Source: Lachnospiraceae bacterium (lineage in GTDB: Bacteria > Bacillota > Clostridia > Lachnospirales > Lachnospiraceae). Taken from it: a stretch of 64,000 nt of DNA. Location: the NCBI GenBank assembly GCA_900752065.1, contig CAADTT010000026.1, positions 1 to 64,000 of the forward strand, read 5' to 3'. A model generated the notes under the pieces. It had not been told where the DNA came from. It made no database searches and worked only from the letters and a program-made list of their open reading frames with translations. Every line of letters begins with the position of its first letter. The stretch's first letter is position 1. The translations under genes were made by a program, and so were the position numbers. Below are positions 39,738-48,763 of the stretch, one piece after another.

Positions 39738-42701
39738 GTGCATTACAAAAAAATTCTTTCGGTCATGCTTATGAGCTCTATCATTCTCGGAGCAGGTGTC
39801 CCTGCCGGGGCGCTTGCCGCGGATTCTGCAGAGAATGCGTCCGTGCAGGAGGTAGTTCTTGAGGACGGAGAAAACACGAATGAGGATATGTCAGAGGAGA
39901 GTACTGAGGAGGAAGGGATAGTTGGTGAGACACCGGTGGATGCTTCAACGGATGAAGCTTTTGGGGATGGTTCAGTGGATACTGGAACCGAAGTCGCGGA
40001 AGAAGAAAATGTCTCACAGATGGGCATTGCGGAAGAAGAAACCGTACAGGAATGAGCGGTATCAAAAAAGACCGCGCGGGCTGCAGCACAGGCGGACACT
40101 GTACAGGCTGAGAACGACCTGTGGACAGGGATTTTTCAGGATGCCGGGCATACGCAGCTTGCAGATAACGTAACGCAGGAAAAGATCGATCAGGTGAAGA
40201 GTAAGATCGACGCCATGGCAGAGGGACAGGAGAAGACGGATCAACTGGCGCTGGCAGACCGGGCGTCACAGCTTCTGCAGCAGATGACCTTTACCGGGCT
40301 GGGGAATACAAAATTTGCGCATCTGTTTTTCAGTGCGGACGGCACAGACCGTGCCCGCCTGCAGATCAACAAGGGCAAGCCGCACAGCTATATCAGCAAC
40401 GTCTACCTGAAGGTGCGTGTCCTTGATCCTTCCGGTAACGAGGTCTACCTGAAGGAGCTGCTGGGCAATGTCAGCAATTCGGCGACCACAGAGCAGCTTC
40501 CTTTGAGCGAGGGCAGCACGCTGGAGATCACAAAGACAGAGCCGGGCCGCTTTTATACCAACCATAACGACGAGCTGAAGCAGAATGATTCTAATCCATA
40601 TGTATACCTCGTGAAAAATCACCGCCTGCTGCGGATCGATGATAAAAACAGGACGCTGGTATTTACCGGCCTGGGAAATGCGACCTATGCGACTATGCGG
40701 ATCGACTATAATGGAAAGAAGCTCTGCCTGCAGACAAACAACGCCAAGCCCCATGTGTACTTTTCTGACAGCTATATGAAGATCGAGGTGTTGAATCTGA
40801 AGGGCGAGGTCGTATTCACCAAAGATTTTATCGGCACGGAGCGCTGTGGCAAAAATACCGAGTATATTCCCTTTGAGACAGGGTATAAGATCCGCCTGAC
40901 CGGAAAGGAAAACGTCCGGGTAATCGGAAAGGACGAGAGAGGAAACAGGGATACGGCCCTGGCGCTGAAGGAGCGGGTAGAAGGGATCATCCTGCAGGGA
41001 AACGGCCCGGAGAGGGAGTTCGTTGTTACCCAGAAGATGGCAGGGGCTTATGTCAGCGCTTTCCAGCAGCGGATCGGGCTGGAGAAGCTGGATGCCATCC
41101 GGGCCCAGAGCCCGGAGCACAGCCAGTTTATTGACTGGATCCTGGGAAATACGGAAGCGCTCCAGAACTATCTCTCCGGCGGTTATGCGTCACCATCCAC
41201 CCAGCGGGATATGGGTTCCTATTCTTACCGGAATCCCCTGAACCCGGACAATGAGGAGAAAGCGCTGAACCTCTGGCAGCAGATCTGGGCAGCTTACCCG
41301 GAGTCCAGGGAGGGAACCAGCATGAAGATTGCGGTAGCAGTTTCCCTGGAGTTTGCCAACGGCATGCGCGCATGGCCCTCCGGTGCGGAGGTGGATCCCC
41401 TGCTGCGCTTCAAGGATCTCTCAGACGCGGAGAAGAACGACGTGCTGATGTCGGATTTCCCCACCTACAGCATCCAGGAAATGAGGAATGTGGTGAATGC
41501 CAAGATCGTGGATGAGGATGTTAAGTGGCTGAGGAGCCATATCACGGAAAACCATGCGGGAATGCTGAACAGGAGTGGGATTACCCGGGGTTATTCCCTG
41601 CTGAAATACCGGTCAACGAATCCCGATACCGGAGCCAGCGTCCACGGTTCCCAGTTCTATGGGCCGAACCCCACAATCCGCGAGGTGGTGAAGTATGGCG
41701 GCGTGTGCGGGGCGATGTCCAAGTTCAGCAGTATTCTTGCCCAGTGCTACGGCGTTCCGGCCCTTCCGGTCGGGCAGCCCGGACACTGCGCATATGAGTA
41801 TCTGGACGTGAACCATAATTATCAGCTTGGCTATGATGTTTCCGGCTGGCAAAAGACAGCGAATTATAATACCAATTTTCCGTTTATGAAGCTTTGCAAT
41901 GAGCTTCGCAAGCAGAATGAAAAATATGAGGAATCTGATTATCACCGGTATGAGGCCGTGAGGGCGGCAAATGCGGATCAGGCGATCGCGGAGCTGGAGA
42001 AGGCGGTGGAAATCCTGCCCATGAATTACCGTGCATGGGAGGAACTGGTGCAGCAGGTATCTGCGAACCGTTCCCAGGAGGAGCTTGAGGGAATCTACGG
42101 CAGGATCCGGCAGCTTTTTACCGGGTACCCGGTAATCAGTGAATATCTGACGAAGGATGCCGTGAAGGAAGAGATCCGGGGAGTATTTGCGGATGAGCAG
42201 CGCACAAGGCTGTCTTCCGGCGTGACCAGAGAGTCCTTGCAGGCGTTGGACACAAAGGCCGCAACACTGCCGGAGGGAGCTGCCAGGACGGAGTACCAGG
42301 GCATTGTGGAGAAAGCCGGCCAGTTGGTGCGCCAGATCAATGTGATGGGGCTTGGAAACGGGAGATTTGGCCAACTGAATTTTTATGAGGACGGATCCGG
42401 ACAGCTCACATGGAGAGTAAGGGCCGGAAAACCCCATTCCTATATCAATGGCAAATATTTCTCTATCACTGTGACGGCAAAGGACGGAACCGTTCGCCTG
42501 AGCCAGGAGTTAAACGGCAATACAAGCTACGCAAAATCAGAGGAGACGGTGACGCTGGCAGAGGGCGACCAGATCGAACTCTACCTGAAGGAGAAGAACA
42601 GGATCAGCGCGGATACCGCAAGTCTCACGGAAAAGGTACCGTCGGATAACATTTACCGTTATGAAATCGTTGGCGGGAAACTGACGGTGAAAGCACAGTA
42701 A
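39738..42701 (+). pseudogene. Secreted transglutaminase-like protein with three mucin-binding modules, interrupted by in-frame TGA
   Basis: The frame is open for 987 codons except for a single TGA at 40053-40055 (codon 106). Upstream: GTG start with AAAGGAGG, signal peptide (KKILSVMLMSSIILGAG..ALAA), then an acidic Glu/Thr-rich stretch. Downstream, in the same frame: two Mucin_bdg-type modules (FTGLGNTKFAHLFF near 184, FTGLGNATYATMRI near 308), a helical region, a transglutaminase-like core with Cys in YGGVCGAMSKF (657), His in GQPGHCAYEY (683) and Asp in LGYDVSGW (700), and a third module (MGLGNGRFGQLNFY near 870). No ribosome site with a new start and signal sequence follows the stop. Most likely a recent nonsense mutation (for example CGA to TGA) in a mucin-interacting exoprotein. 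Confidence 0.82.
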
Positions 42702-42709
42702 AACAGCAT

Positions 42710-42749
42710 ACAGGCGGGAGATCAGCGGATGCTCTTCCGCCTGTTTTCG
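42710..42749 (+). terminator. Rho-independent terminator after the mucin-binding gene
   Basis: ACAGGCGGGA (42710-42719) pairs with TTCCGCCTGT (42735-42744, one G-U), followed by TTTCG. The region 42750-43019 holds no gene; it contains an 8-bp GC hairpin (42852-42875) and the hairpin at 42974-42998. Confidence 0.72.
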
Positions 42750-42973
42750 TGCGGAGACTGCCCGAAATAAGCGGTTGAAATGTCTGTGTTTTCACAGTAA
42801 AATAATGTGGAAGTCGAGAGATAACAGATCCTTTGGCCGGAGATAAAGCCGCGCATCCATTTATGTGCGGGTATGATGTGGATTCAGGCCATTTGATTCC
42901 CGCGAGCAAATAGCTAAGTGGGCAAGCTTGCGTGCACATTTGACTCTGATATCATAGAATAGAAGCCGGGGTA

Positions 42974-42998
42974 TGTAGCGTTGCATTTAGCAACGCTA
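42974..42998 (-). terminator. Perfect 10-bp hairpin downstream of the second PF09820 gene
   Basis: GTAGCGTTGC (42974-42983) pairs with GCAACGCTAC (42989-42998), loop ATTTA. It lies 21 bp after the stop of the - strand ATPase gene. There is no U-tract after it in that direction, so it may act as a 3'-end stabiliser. Confidence 0.5.
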
Positions 42999-43019
42999 CA
43001 GGTTTGCCAGATTTTTCAT

Positions 43020-44636
43020 TTACAATATCTCTATTTTACAGCGATGTGTTTTCTCCACTCTATCGTATCCAATGCCTACAGCAAGTATTTTACCAGTATA
43101 TTTCTGTTGCTCCCCAAGCTTACCCCGGAATTTTAAGGCGTACTTTTTTTCCTTAATCTGCTGGATGGCTTCTTCCGGTGAGTGGTCTACTTTTAATTCC
43201 AGGATAATGCCGTCTGCGTTCCGGTCGACCTCCGGATAGAAGATAAAATCTACATAGCCTTTGCCAGCCTTATCTTCCCGTTCTATGCGATAGGTGTCGC
43301 GGGCAGACAGATAGACAAGATTCACAATGGCGGTCAATTCTGTTTCATGGTTATAATGAAGCAGGGGTGTTTCTGTATTGTGAGCCTGTTCAAGAATTTC
43401 AGTCATGGTTTCCGTATCGCCCAAAAGCGTTGCCCGAAGCATGCGCTCGGATTCTCTTGCCAGCCGGTATACATAACCCAGGGAAGGCTCCTTTTGCAGC
43501 ATATCGGCAAATTTGTCCATCAGCTCTTTGTTTGGGATAGCGGCCGTCCCCTTTTCGTAACTCAGGAATCCATAAACAACCATTGCAGAGAAAATCTCTT
43601 CTTTTGTTTTCAGATTCCGGGAGGTCGCCGCATATTCTCTGATCTTTACAGGGACGGCGGTTCCTGATACCATCAGCGCAAGATCGTCCCGAACAGCATC
43701 TACATTGTGCTCAATATAATAATATATTTCATCATAAGGACCGGCGCTTGTCCAGTAATTACCCAGATTATTATTTGTCAGGGACATTACGACGGAGCGG
43801 GGATTATACATCCGTTCTCCGGATAGGGTATGATAGCCGTTATACCAGCTTCTCAGACCTTCTTTTGTAACACATTTTACTCCCGGATTTATTTTCTGAT
43901 AACGTTCAAAAAGCATCTCTACTTCCTTTTCTGTAAAACCGAAGTATTCAGAAAACCGCTGTTCTGAAGCCATGGTGAATTCCGCAAACATATTTAACTC
44001 AGAGCCGCTTGAGTATTTTGAGATAGGCAGGATTCCGGTCATATAAGCCAGGCGGACATAAGGGCGGTCTTTCAACAAATTTCTCAAAAAGGACAGATAG
44101 GATTTTCTGTCAGCTTCCGTCACAAAATCCTGATGGAAAACAAAATCCCATTCATCTAAAACAAAGATAAAACGTGCTTTTTCGTTTTCAGCATAAATAT
44201 CTTGTAGAACATCCGCAGCGCTCTCGTCCTCATACCATTCCGTATCGGGATACGCCTTTTTTAAATCTCTGACCAGGCGGCCCTCAATCCGCTCAATATA
44301 TTGTCGATAGGAAGAACAGCGGGTTCCCATTTCCTGAAAAGAAATATGGATGACGGGGTATTGGTTGAGATAGAGTTGAAAATTTTCGGATTTTGAAATC
44401 TGAAGCTGTTTAAAAATATCCCGGGAATCACAGGAGTACGAAAAAAAGGAGGCAATCATATTTGCCATAACCGTCTTTCCAAAGCGTCTGGGACGGGTGA
44501 TGCAGATATGTTTATTCCCTGTACGCACTAAAGGAAAAAGTTCTTCCAGCATCCTTGATTTATCCACAAAATAGGGCTGCTCGGTTTCGCTTTTATATAA
44601 CGTATATGCGGTTTTACTATTCAAATAAACGCCCAA
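43020..44636 (-). CDS. PF09820 AAA-ATPase-like protein with PD-(D/E)XK domain (second intact copy)
   Basis: A 538-residue protein from a TTG start at 44636, chosen because GGAAGGAG lies 7 nt before it and relatives begin GVYLN; ATGs at 44654 and 44711 have no ribosome site. N-terminus: YFVDKSRMLEELFPL, Walker A-like RPRRFGKT, Walker B FIFVLDEWDFVF. C-terminus: KGYVDFIFYPEVDRNADG then the nuclease-type IILELKVDHSPEEAIQQI. It shares domain order with the 20.2 kb gene but only modest identity, so it is a different subfamily, not a recent duplicate. It is monocistronic, on the opposite strand from the preceding surface gene. Function unknown. Confidence 0.88.
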   Translation of the reverse strand: MGVYLNSKTAYTLYKSETEQPYFVDKSRMLEELFPLVRTGNKHICITRPRRFGKTVMANMIASFFSYSCDSRDIFKQLQISKSENFQLYLNQYPVIHISFQEMGTRCSSYRQYIERIEGRLVRDLKKAYPDTEWYEDESAADVLQDIYAENEKARFIFVLDEWDFVFHQDFVTEADRKSYLSFLRNLLKDRPYVRLAYMTGILPISKYSSGSELNMFAEFTMASEQRFSEYFGFTEKEVEMLFERYQKINPGVKCVTKEGLRSWYNGYHTLSGERMYNPRSVVMSLTNNNLGNYWTSAGPYDEIYYYIEHNVDAVRDDLALMVSGTAVPVKIREYAATSRNLKTKEEIFSAMVVYGFLSYEKGTAAIPNKELMDKFADMLQKEPSLGYVYRLARESERMLRATLLGDTETMTEILEQAHNTETPLLHYNHETELTAIVNLVYLSARDTYRIEREDKAGKGYVDFIFYPEVDRNADGIILELKVDHSPEEAIQQIKEKKYALKFRGKLGEQQKYTGKILAVGIGYDRVEKTHRCKIEIL

Positions 44637-44729
44637 AAGAATCGCTCCTTCCATATTGCAATTGTGCCTGTCTGGTTTATTATAGCAGAATTTCGGCCGG
44701 AATCCTATCATTCTTTTTAATATTCGGAG

Positions 44730-44773
44730 AAAAAGGACAGAAAACCGCTTCTGATCTGCGGGGCAAGGCAGGT
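44730..44773. repeat. ~44-bp dispersed repeat, copy 2
   Basis: Begins AAAAAGGACAG and ends GCAAGGCAGGT, same orientation as copy 1 at 36924-36967. It lies about 95 bp upstream of the TTG start of the second PF09820 gene. Confidence 0.55.
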
Positions 44774-44824
44774 CAGAAAAACTGGCAGAATATGAATTTG
44801 TATATTCAGTACATAAGCGAAAGC

Positions 44825-44854
44825 TTGAAACAGCAGCCCCGGATGGTGTATGAT
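44825..44854 (+). promoter_or_regulatory. Sigma-A-type promoter for the CsoR-like/dus unit
   Basis: TTGAAA (44825-44830), 18-bp spacer, TATGAT (44849-44854), 45 bp before the regulator's ATG, which has AGGAGG upstream. Confidence 0.55.
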
Positions 44855-44898
44855 AAGAAAAGATTTTCAGAATAAAAACAGAACAGGAGGAAATCTGT

Positions 44899-45234
44899 AT
44901 GAGCGGAAGCTGCTGCGGGAATCAGAAGGAAACACCCGGAGAAAACACGGGGAATGAGAAGCATAAACACAGGGAGACGAAGGAATACAAGGATCTGATG
45001 AACCGCCTGAACCGGATCGAGGGTCAGGTGCGGGGAATCAAGGGGATGGTGGAGGAAGAGCGCTACTGTGTGGATATTTTAAATCAGGTAGCCTCTGTCC
45101 AGTCTGCCCTGAATGGATTTAATAAAGTCCTTCTCTCCAATCATATCCATAGCTGTGTCGTGAAGGATATTCAGGAGGGAAAGGAATCAGCGGTGGACGA
45201 GCTGTGTGAAACGATCAAAAAATTAATGAAATGA
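44899..45234 (+). CDS. CsoR/RcnR-family metal-sensing repressor
   Basis: A 111-residue helical regulator (DUF156). LNRIEGQVRGIKGMVEEERYC carries the family signature and first cysteine (near 54), while NHIHSCVVKD supplies the histidine and second cysteine, giving the Cys-His-Cys set that binds Cu(I) in CsoR. An N-terminal extension is rich in Cys and His (GSCCGNQKE, EKHKHRE), which could add a metal site. No copper exporter or chaperone is adjacent; instead a Dus gene follows 10 bp later on the same transcript. Metal identity is inference. Confidence 0.9.
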   Translation: MSGSCCGNQKETPGENTGNEKHKHRETKEYKDLMNRLNRIEGQVRGIKGMVEEERYCVDILNQVASVQSALNGFNKVLLSNHIHSCVVKDIQEGKESAVDELCETIKKLMK

Positions 45235-45244
45235 GGAAAAAAGG

Positions 45245-46189
45245 ATGAGGTACTATCTGGCGCCGATGGAGGGAATCACTACATGGATCTACCGGAATGC
45301 TTATCATCAGTATTTCCGTCCTATGGATAAATATTTTACGCCCTTCCTTGTCCCGCATACCAATGGATCGTTTAGCCATAAGGAGAAAAATGAGATTCTG
45401 CCGGAGCATCATCCGGGGCAGAATCTCATTCCTCAGATCATGACGAACCGGGCGGAGGATTTTGTGCGGACAGCGGAGGCTTTGCAGGCGTACGGGTACA
45501 AAGAGGTAAATCTGAATCTGGGATGTCCTTCCGGTACTGTGGTATCAAAAGGGCGGGGGGCAGGTTTTCTCAGGGATCCGGATGCGCTGGATGCTTTTTT
45601 TGACCAGGTGTTTTCTGCCTTAGATATAAAGATTTCCGTAAAGACCCGGATCGGGCTGGATGCCCCGGAGGAGTTTGAAGAGCTGCTGAAGGTCTATAAC
45701 CGTTATCCTCTGGAGGAACTGATCATCCACCCCCGCATCCGGCAGGATTTTTATAAAAATCGTCCGAACATGGAAGTATTTGCAAAGGCTGTGAAAAAGA
45801 GCGTAAATCCCGTGTGCTATAATGGCGATCTATATACGGCGGAGGATATCGCAGCTTTTCAAAGAGAGTTTCCACAGGTGGGCGCTGTGATGATTGGAAG
45901 AGGGATTTTGAAAAATCCCGGACTGATTGGAGAGGCGGAAGGCCGCGGGAATGCAAAAAAGGGGACGCTGCGAAAATTTCATGACAGGATTTATCAGGAT
46001 TACCGGGCGAATATGTCCGGGGATAAAAACACCGTATTCAAGATGAAGGAATTCTGGAGTTATCTGAAGGATTTTTTCGAGGACGGGGAGAAATGCTGGA
46101 AAAAAATCAAAAAGGCGCAGAACAGGGCAGACTATGAATCTGCTGTGGAAGAAATTTTCACACGGGAAAGAAATAGCGGGAAAATATAA
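45245..46189 (+). CDS. tRNA-dihydrouridine synthase family protein
   Basis: A 314-residue FMN-dependent TIM-barrel reductase that forms dihydrouridine in tRNA D-loops. YYLAPMEGITTWIYRNAYHQ is the family start; LGCPSGTVVSKGRGAGFLRD holds the catalytic cysteine; VKTRIGLD, IHPRIRQDFY and YNGDLYTAEDI are phosphate and FMN contacts, with MIGRGILKNPGL near the end. AAGGATG precedes the ATG and the gene closely follows the CsoR-like regulator. Which uridine position it targets cannot be stated. It is somewhat shorter than DusB but complete. A 9-bp hairpin (46217-46244) follows without a U-tract. Confidence 0.93.
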   Translation: MRYYLAPMEGITTWIYRNAYHQYFRPMDKYFTPFLVPHTNGSFSHKEKNEILPEHHPGQNLIPQIMTNRAEDFVRTAEALQAYGYKEVNLNLGCPSGTVVSKGRGAGFLRDPDALDAFFDQVFSALDIKISVKTRIGLDAPEEFEELLKVYNRYPLEELIIHPRIRQDFYKNRPNMEVFAKAVKKSVNPVCYNGDLYTAEDIAAFQREFPQVGAVMIGRGILKNPGLIGEAEGRGNAKKGTLRKFHDRIYQDYRANMSGDKNTVFKMKEFWSYLKDFFEDGEKCWKKIKKAQNRADYESAVEEIFTRERNSGKI

Positions 46190-46216
46190 GACGGTTCTGG
46201 AAAATATCTACATGAA

Positions 46217-46244
46217 AGGCGGCTGTATTCTTATGCAGCCGCCT
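46217..46244 (+). other. GC-rich hairpin after the dus gene
   Basis: AGGCGGCTG (46217-46225) pairs with CAGCCGCCT (46236-46244). GAATATTC follows rather than a T-run. The rest of 46190-46422 shows no gene. Confidence 0.5.
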
Positions 46245-46422
46245 GAATATTCGAGCGGACAGAAAAACTGCCGGAGCAGAGCTTCTGTGTCATGCACAGA
46301 AAGTTTAAATGGTATTTGATCTACCGGATGCCTGTCTGTTTAGTCAAAGTATGCGGAACCTGTACAGAATATAGATGGAAAAATCCATAGATAAAATATC
46401 CTGCGCAAAGGCAATCATGTCA

Positions 46423-46563
46423 CTACTTCAAAGTCACATTATAGGCTGACCACAATTTATCAATGGTCTCTTTCTGCACGTTAATGATTTTCCAAAGGTT
46501 TTCGTTGTCCTGCTTTAATTGCTCATTTTCGGCAAGCAGTTCCTGCATGATGTTTTCGTTCAT
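46423..46563 (-). CDS. 46-residue coiled-coil-like small protein
   Basis: A small gene on the - strand: ATG preceded by AGAGGAGAG and a near-consensus promoter at 46595-46623. The 46-residue product begins MNENIMQELLAENEQLKQDN and continues with WKIINVQKETIDKLW. It is charged, leucine/isoleucine-spaced and looks like one long amphipathic helix; no cysteine, signal peptide or membrane segment. The combination of promoter, ribosome site, start and a codon pattern with no rare runs supports a real gene. I do not recognise the family. Short helical proteins like this accompany some mobile elements and stress regulators, but nothing nearby decides. Confidence 0.68.
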   Translation of the reverse strand: MNENIMQELLAENEQLKQDNENLWKIINVQKETIDKLWSAYNVTLK

Positions 46564-46594
46564 TCGTTCTCTCCTCTATGCATGATACATACAT

Positions 46595-46623
46595 ATATTA
46601 CAATAGTGTTACAAAAATGTAAA
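46595..46623 (-). promoter_or_regulatory. Promoter of the 46-residue protein, with TTACAAAA repeats
   Basis: On the - strand: TTTACA (46623-46618), 17-bp spacer, TAATAT (46600-46595). GT(A/G)TTACAAAA occurs twice on the + strand within 46607-46640, overlapping the promoter, possible operator repeats. Confidence 0.58.
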
Positions 46624-46824
46624 GTGCAATCGTATTACAAAATGTTAATTTTATCGACATGATAGGACAATAACCGACTTTATGCGGATATTGTATCATG
46701 TAGGAGGAAATCCGAGAAGTTAAGATAATGTTTAGGTTGCTTTTTGCATAATAGCCAATCACTTGCTGATTGGCTGCGTAAGAACATAATTCAAGTGTTT
46801 AGGCTTCAAATCGTGCCGCTGACC

Positions 46825-46853
46825 TTGAAAAAAGAGGCATTGTATACTATAAT
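46825..46853 (+). promoter_or_regulatory. Sigma-A-type promoter for the folate operon
   Basis: TTGAAA (46825-46830), 17-bp spacer, TATAAT (46848-46853), 57 bp before folC. The rest of 46641-46824 shows no gene and no recognisable riboswitch. Confidence 0.7.
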
Positions 46854-46910
46854 TAGTCGTATCATTTGAGACAGTTTTGATTGCTGTTCCTTTGGCATCA
46901 GGAGGATATT

Positions 46911-48209
46911 ATGGAGTACAGAGAGGCAAGAGTCTATTTAGACGAGGTGGCTAAATACGGAAGTGTACTTGGCCTTGAGAACATGAGGGAATTGCTTCAA
47001 CGTTTGGGCAATCCCCAGGATGACCTGAGATTTATCCATATTTCAGGAACAAATGGAAAGGGTTCCGTCCTGGCATACGTTTCCACGGTGCTCAAGGAGG
47101 CGGGATACCGGGTGGGACGCTACATTTCACCGACCCTGTTTTCCTACCGGGAACGGATACAGGTAAACGGGGAATACATAGAAAAGGAGCCGCTGGCCAG
47201 ACTGACAGGACAGATCGCGGAGGCGGCGGAAGGGATGGCGCGGGAAGGAAGAGCGCATCCCACGGCTTTTGAGGTAGAAACGGCACTCGGCTTTCTCTAT
47301 TTTCGGGAGAAGCGGTGTGATATCGTGGTGTTGGAGACAGGTCTTGGAGGACTGGAGGATGCCACAAACGTGATAAAGACGACGGTGATGGAGATCATCA
47401 CATCCATCAGCATGGATCATATGGGCGTTCTGGGAAATACCCTGGCAGAGATCGCGGCGAACAAGGCGGGGATCATAAAGCCCCATACAGCGGTCGTTAC
47501 GGCGAAACTGTATCCGGAGGCGATGGAGGTCATTGAAAACGTATGCCGCGAGAGGGAAAGCAGCCTTACCGTGGCGGAGGAAGGAAAGGCTTTCGATGTC
47601 AGATATGGATATGAGAAACAAAGCTTTAGCTATGGAGGATATGAAGGACTGGAGATTTCTCTGGGCGGTGCGTACCAGATCGGGAATGCTGTGCTGGCGT
47701 TGGAGGCAGTGAAGATGCTGGTTTCCCTGGGATGGCAGATTACAGAGCAGCAGCTTCGGAAAGGATTTGCGGATACCAGATGGAGAGGCAGGTTCACCGT
47801 GATCTCGAAGGAGCCCCTTTTTCTCATAGACGGCGCTCATAACAGGGATGCGGCAAAAATTCTCAGAAAATCTTTAGAATTGTATTTTACAAACAGAAGA
47901 TTATTTTATATAATGGGTGTATTCAAGGATAAAGAATATACGGAAATAGTGAAAACCACCGTGCCGCTGTCTGCCCACGTCATTACCATAGAGACGCCGG
48001 GAAACAGCAGGGCGCTGCCGGCGGAGGAGCTTTTAAAGGAAGTGCGGAAATATCAGCCTTCGTCGGAGTCGGCGGATAATATTTGGGAGGCAGTACAAAA
48101 AAGCTTGAAAATGGCGGATAAAGAGGATGTAATCATTGCATTTGGTTCCCTGTCTTTTCTTGGGGAGGTGACCAGAGCAGTGGCTACCGTAAGGAGCGCA
48201 GAATTATGA
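46911..48209 (+). CDS. folC: Bifunctional folylpolyglutamate synthase / dihydrofolate synthase
   Basis: A 432-residue Mur-ligase-fold enzyme that adds glutamate to dihydropteroate and then extends the gamma-glutamyl tail. HISGTNGKGSVLAYVS is the P-loop; ETGLGGLEDATNVI and SISMDHMGVLGNTLAEIAANKAGI are the conserved Mg/ATP and domain-linker segments; FLIDGAHNRDAAKILRKSL opens the C-terminal domain. MEYREARVYL was taken as the start because CAGGAGGATATT precedes it; an upstream ATG lies next to the promoter. The stop overlaps folE by 4 nt (ATGA), so folC is the first gene of a coupled folate operon. Confidence 0.95.
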   Translation: MEYREARVYLDEVAKYGSVLGLENMRELLQRLGNPQDDLRFIHISGTNGKGSVLAYVSTVLKEAGYRVGRYISPTLFSYRERIQVNGEYIEKEPLARLTGQIAEAAEGMAREGRAHPTAFEVETALGFLYFREKRCDIVVLETGLGGLEDATNVIKTTVMEIITSISMDHMGVLGNTLAEIAANKAGIIKPHTAVVTAKLYPEAMEVIENVCRERESSLTVAEEGKAFDVRYGYEKQSFSYGGYEGLEISLGGAYQIGNAVLALEAVKMLVSLGWQITEQQLRKGFADTRWRGRFTVISKEPLFLIDGAHNRDAAKILRKSLELYFTNRRLFYIMGVFKDKEYTEIVKTTVPLSAHVITIETPGNSRALPAEELLKEVRKYQPSSESADNIWEAVQKSLKMADKEDVIIAFGSLSFLGEVTRAVATVRSAEL

Positions 48210-48760
48210 TTGATCAGGAAAAGGTAAGAGAGGGCGTCAGGCTGATTCTGGAAGGAATCGGGGAGGATGTAAACAGAGAAGGGCTGGTGGAAACGCCGGA
48301 TCGGATCGCGCGAATGTATACAGAGCTGATGGCGGGGATGGAGGATGATGCGGGAATCCATCTGAGCAAGCGGTTTCATGTAGATCGAAATGAGATGGTT
48401 CTGGAGAAAGATATCACCTTCTATTCTATGTGCGAGCATCACATGCTTCCATTTTATGGGAAAGCACATGTGGCGTATGTTCCAAATGGAACTGTGGTGG
48501 GGTTAAGCAAGATCGCGCGGACGGTGGAAGTCTATGCGAGAAGGCTCCAGCTTCAGGAGCAGCTTACGGCACAGGTGGCGGATGCGTTTATGGAGCATCT
48601 GAATCCCCAGGGCGTGATGGTGATGGTGGAAGCAGAGCATATGTGCATGACTATGCGGGGGATAAAAAAGCCCGGCTCTAAGACTGTTACACTGGCTGTC
48701 AGAGGAATTTTTGAGGGGAATGCCGAACTGCAGAATACCTTCTATCAGATGGTAAGGTGA
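48206..48760 (+). CDS. folE: GTP cyclohydrolase I
   Basis: A 184-residue enzyme that converts GTP to 7,8-dihydroneopterin triphosphate, the first step of folate synthesis. ETPDRIARMYTELMAG and the zinc-binding FYSMCEHHMLPFYGKAHVAY (Cys and two His) are unmistakable, with GLSKIARTVEVYARRLQLQE and the second zinc cysteine in AEHMCMTMRGIKKPG. Length fits the type IA (zinc) enzyme. It overlaps folC by 4 nt and is followed by the HD-domain gene after 3 bp, so expression is tightly coupled. Confidence 0.97.
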   Translation: MIDQEKVREGVRLILEGIGEDVNREGLVETPDRIARMYTELMAGMEDDAGIHLSKRFHVDRNEMVLEKDITFYSMCEHHMLPFYGKAHVAYVPNGTVVGLSKIARTVEVYARRLQLQEQLTAQVADAFMEHLNPQGVMVMVEAEHMCMTMRGIKKPGSKTVTLAVRGIFEGNAELQNTFYQMVR

Positions 48761-48763
48761 TGG

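Noticed and set aside
40053..40055. TGA as a recoded (selenocysteine or read-through) codon
   Set aside because: It lies in an acidic linker, not at an active site, and no SECIS-like stem was apparent just after it. A nonsense mutation is simpler.
46641..46910. Possible tetrahydrofolate riboswitch before the folate operon
   Set aside because: The mapped promoter leaves about 50 nt of leader and I could not see the conserved folate-aptamer arrangement. A covariance-model search would settle it.
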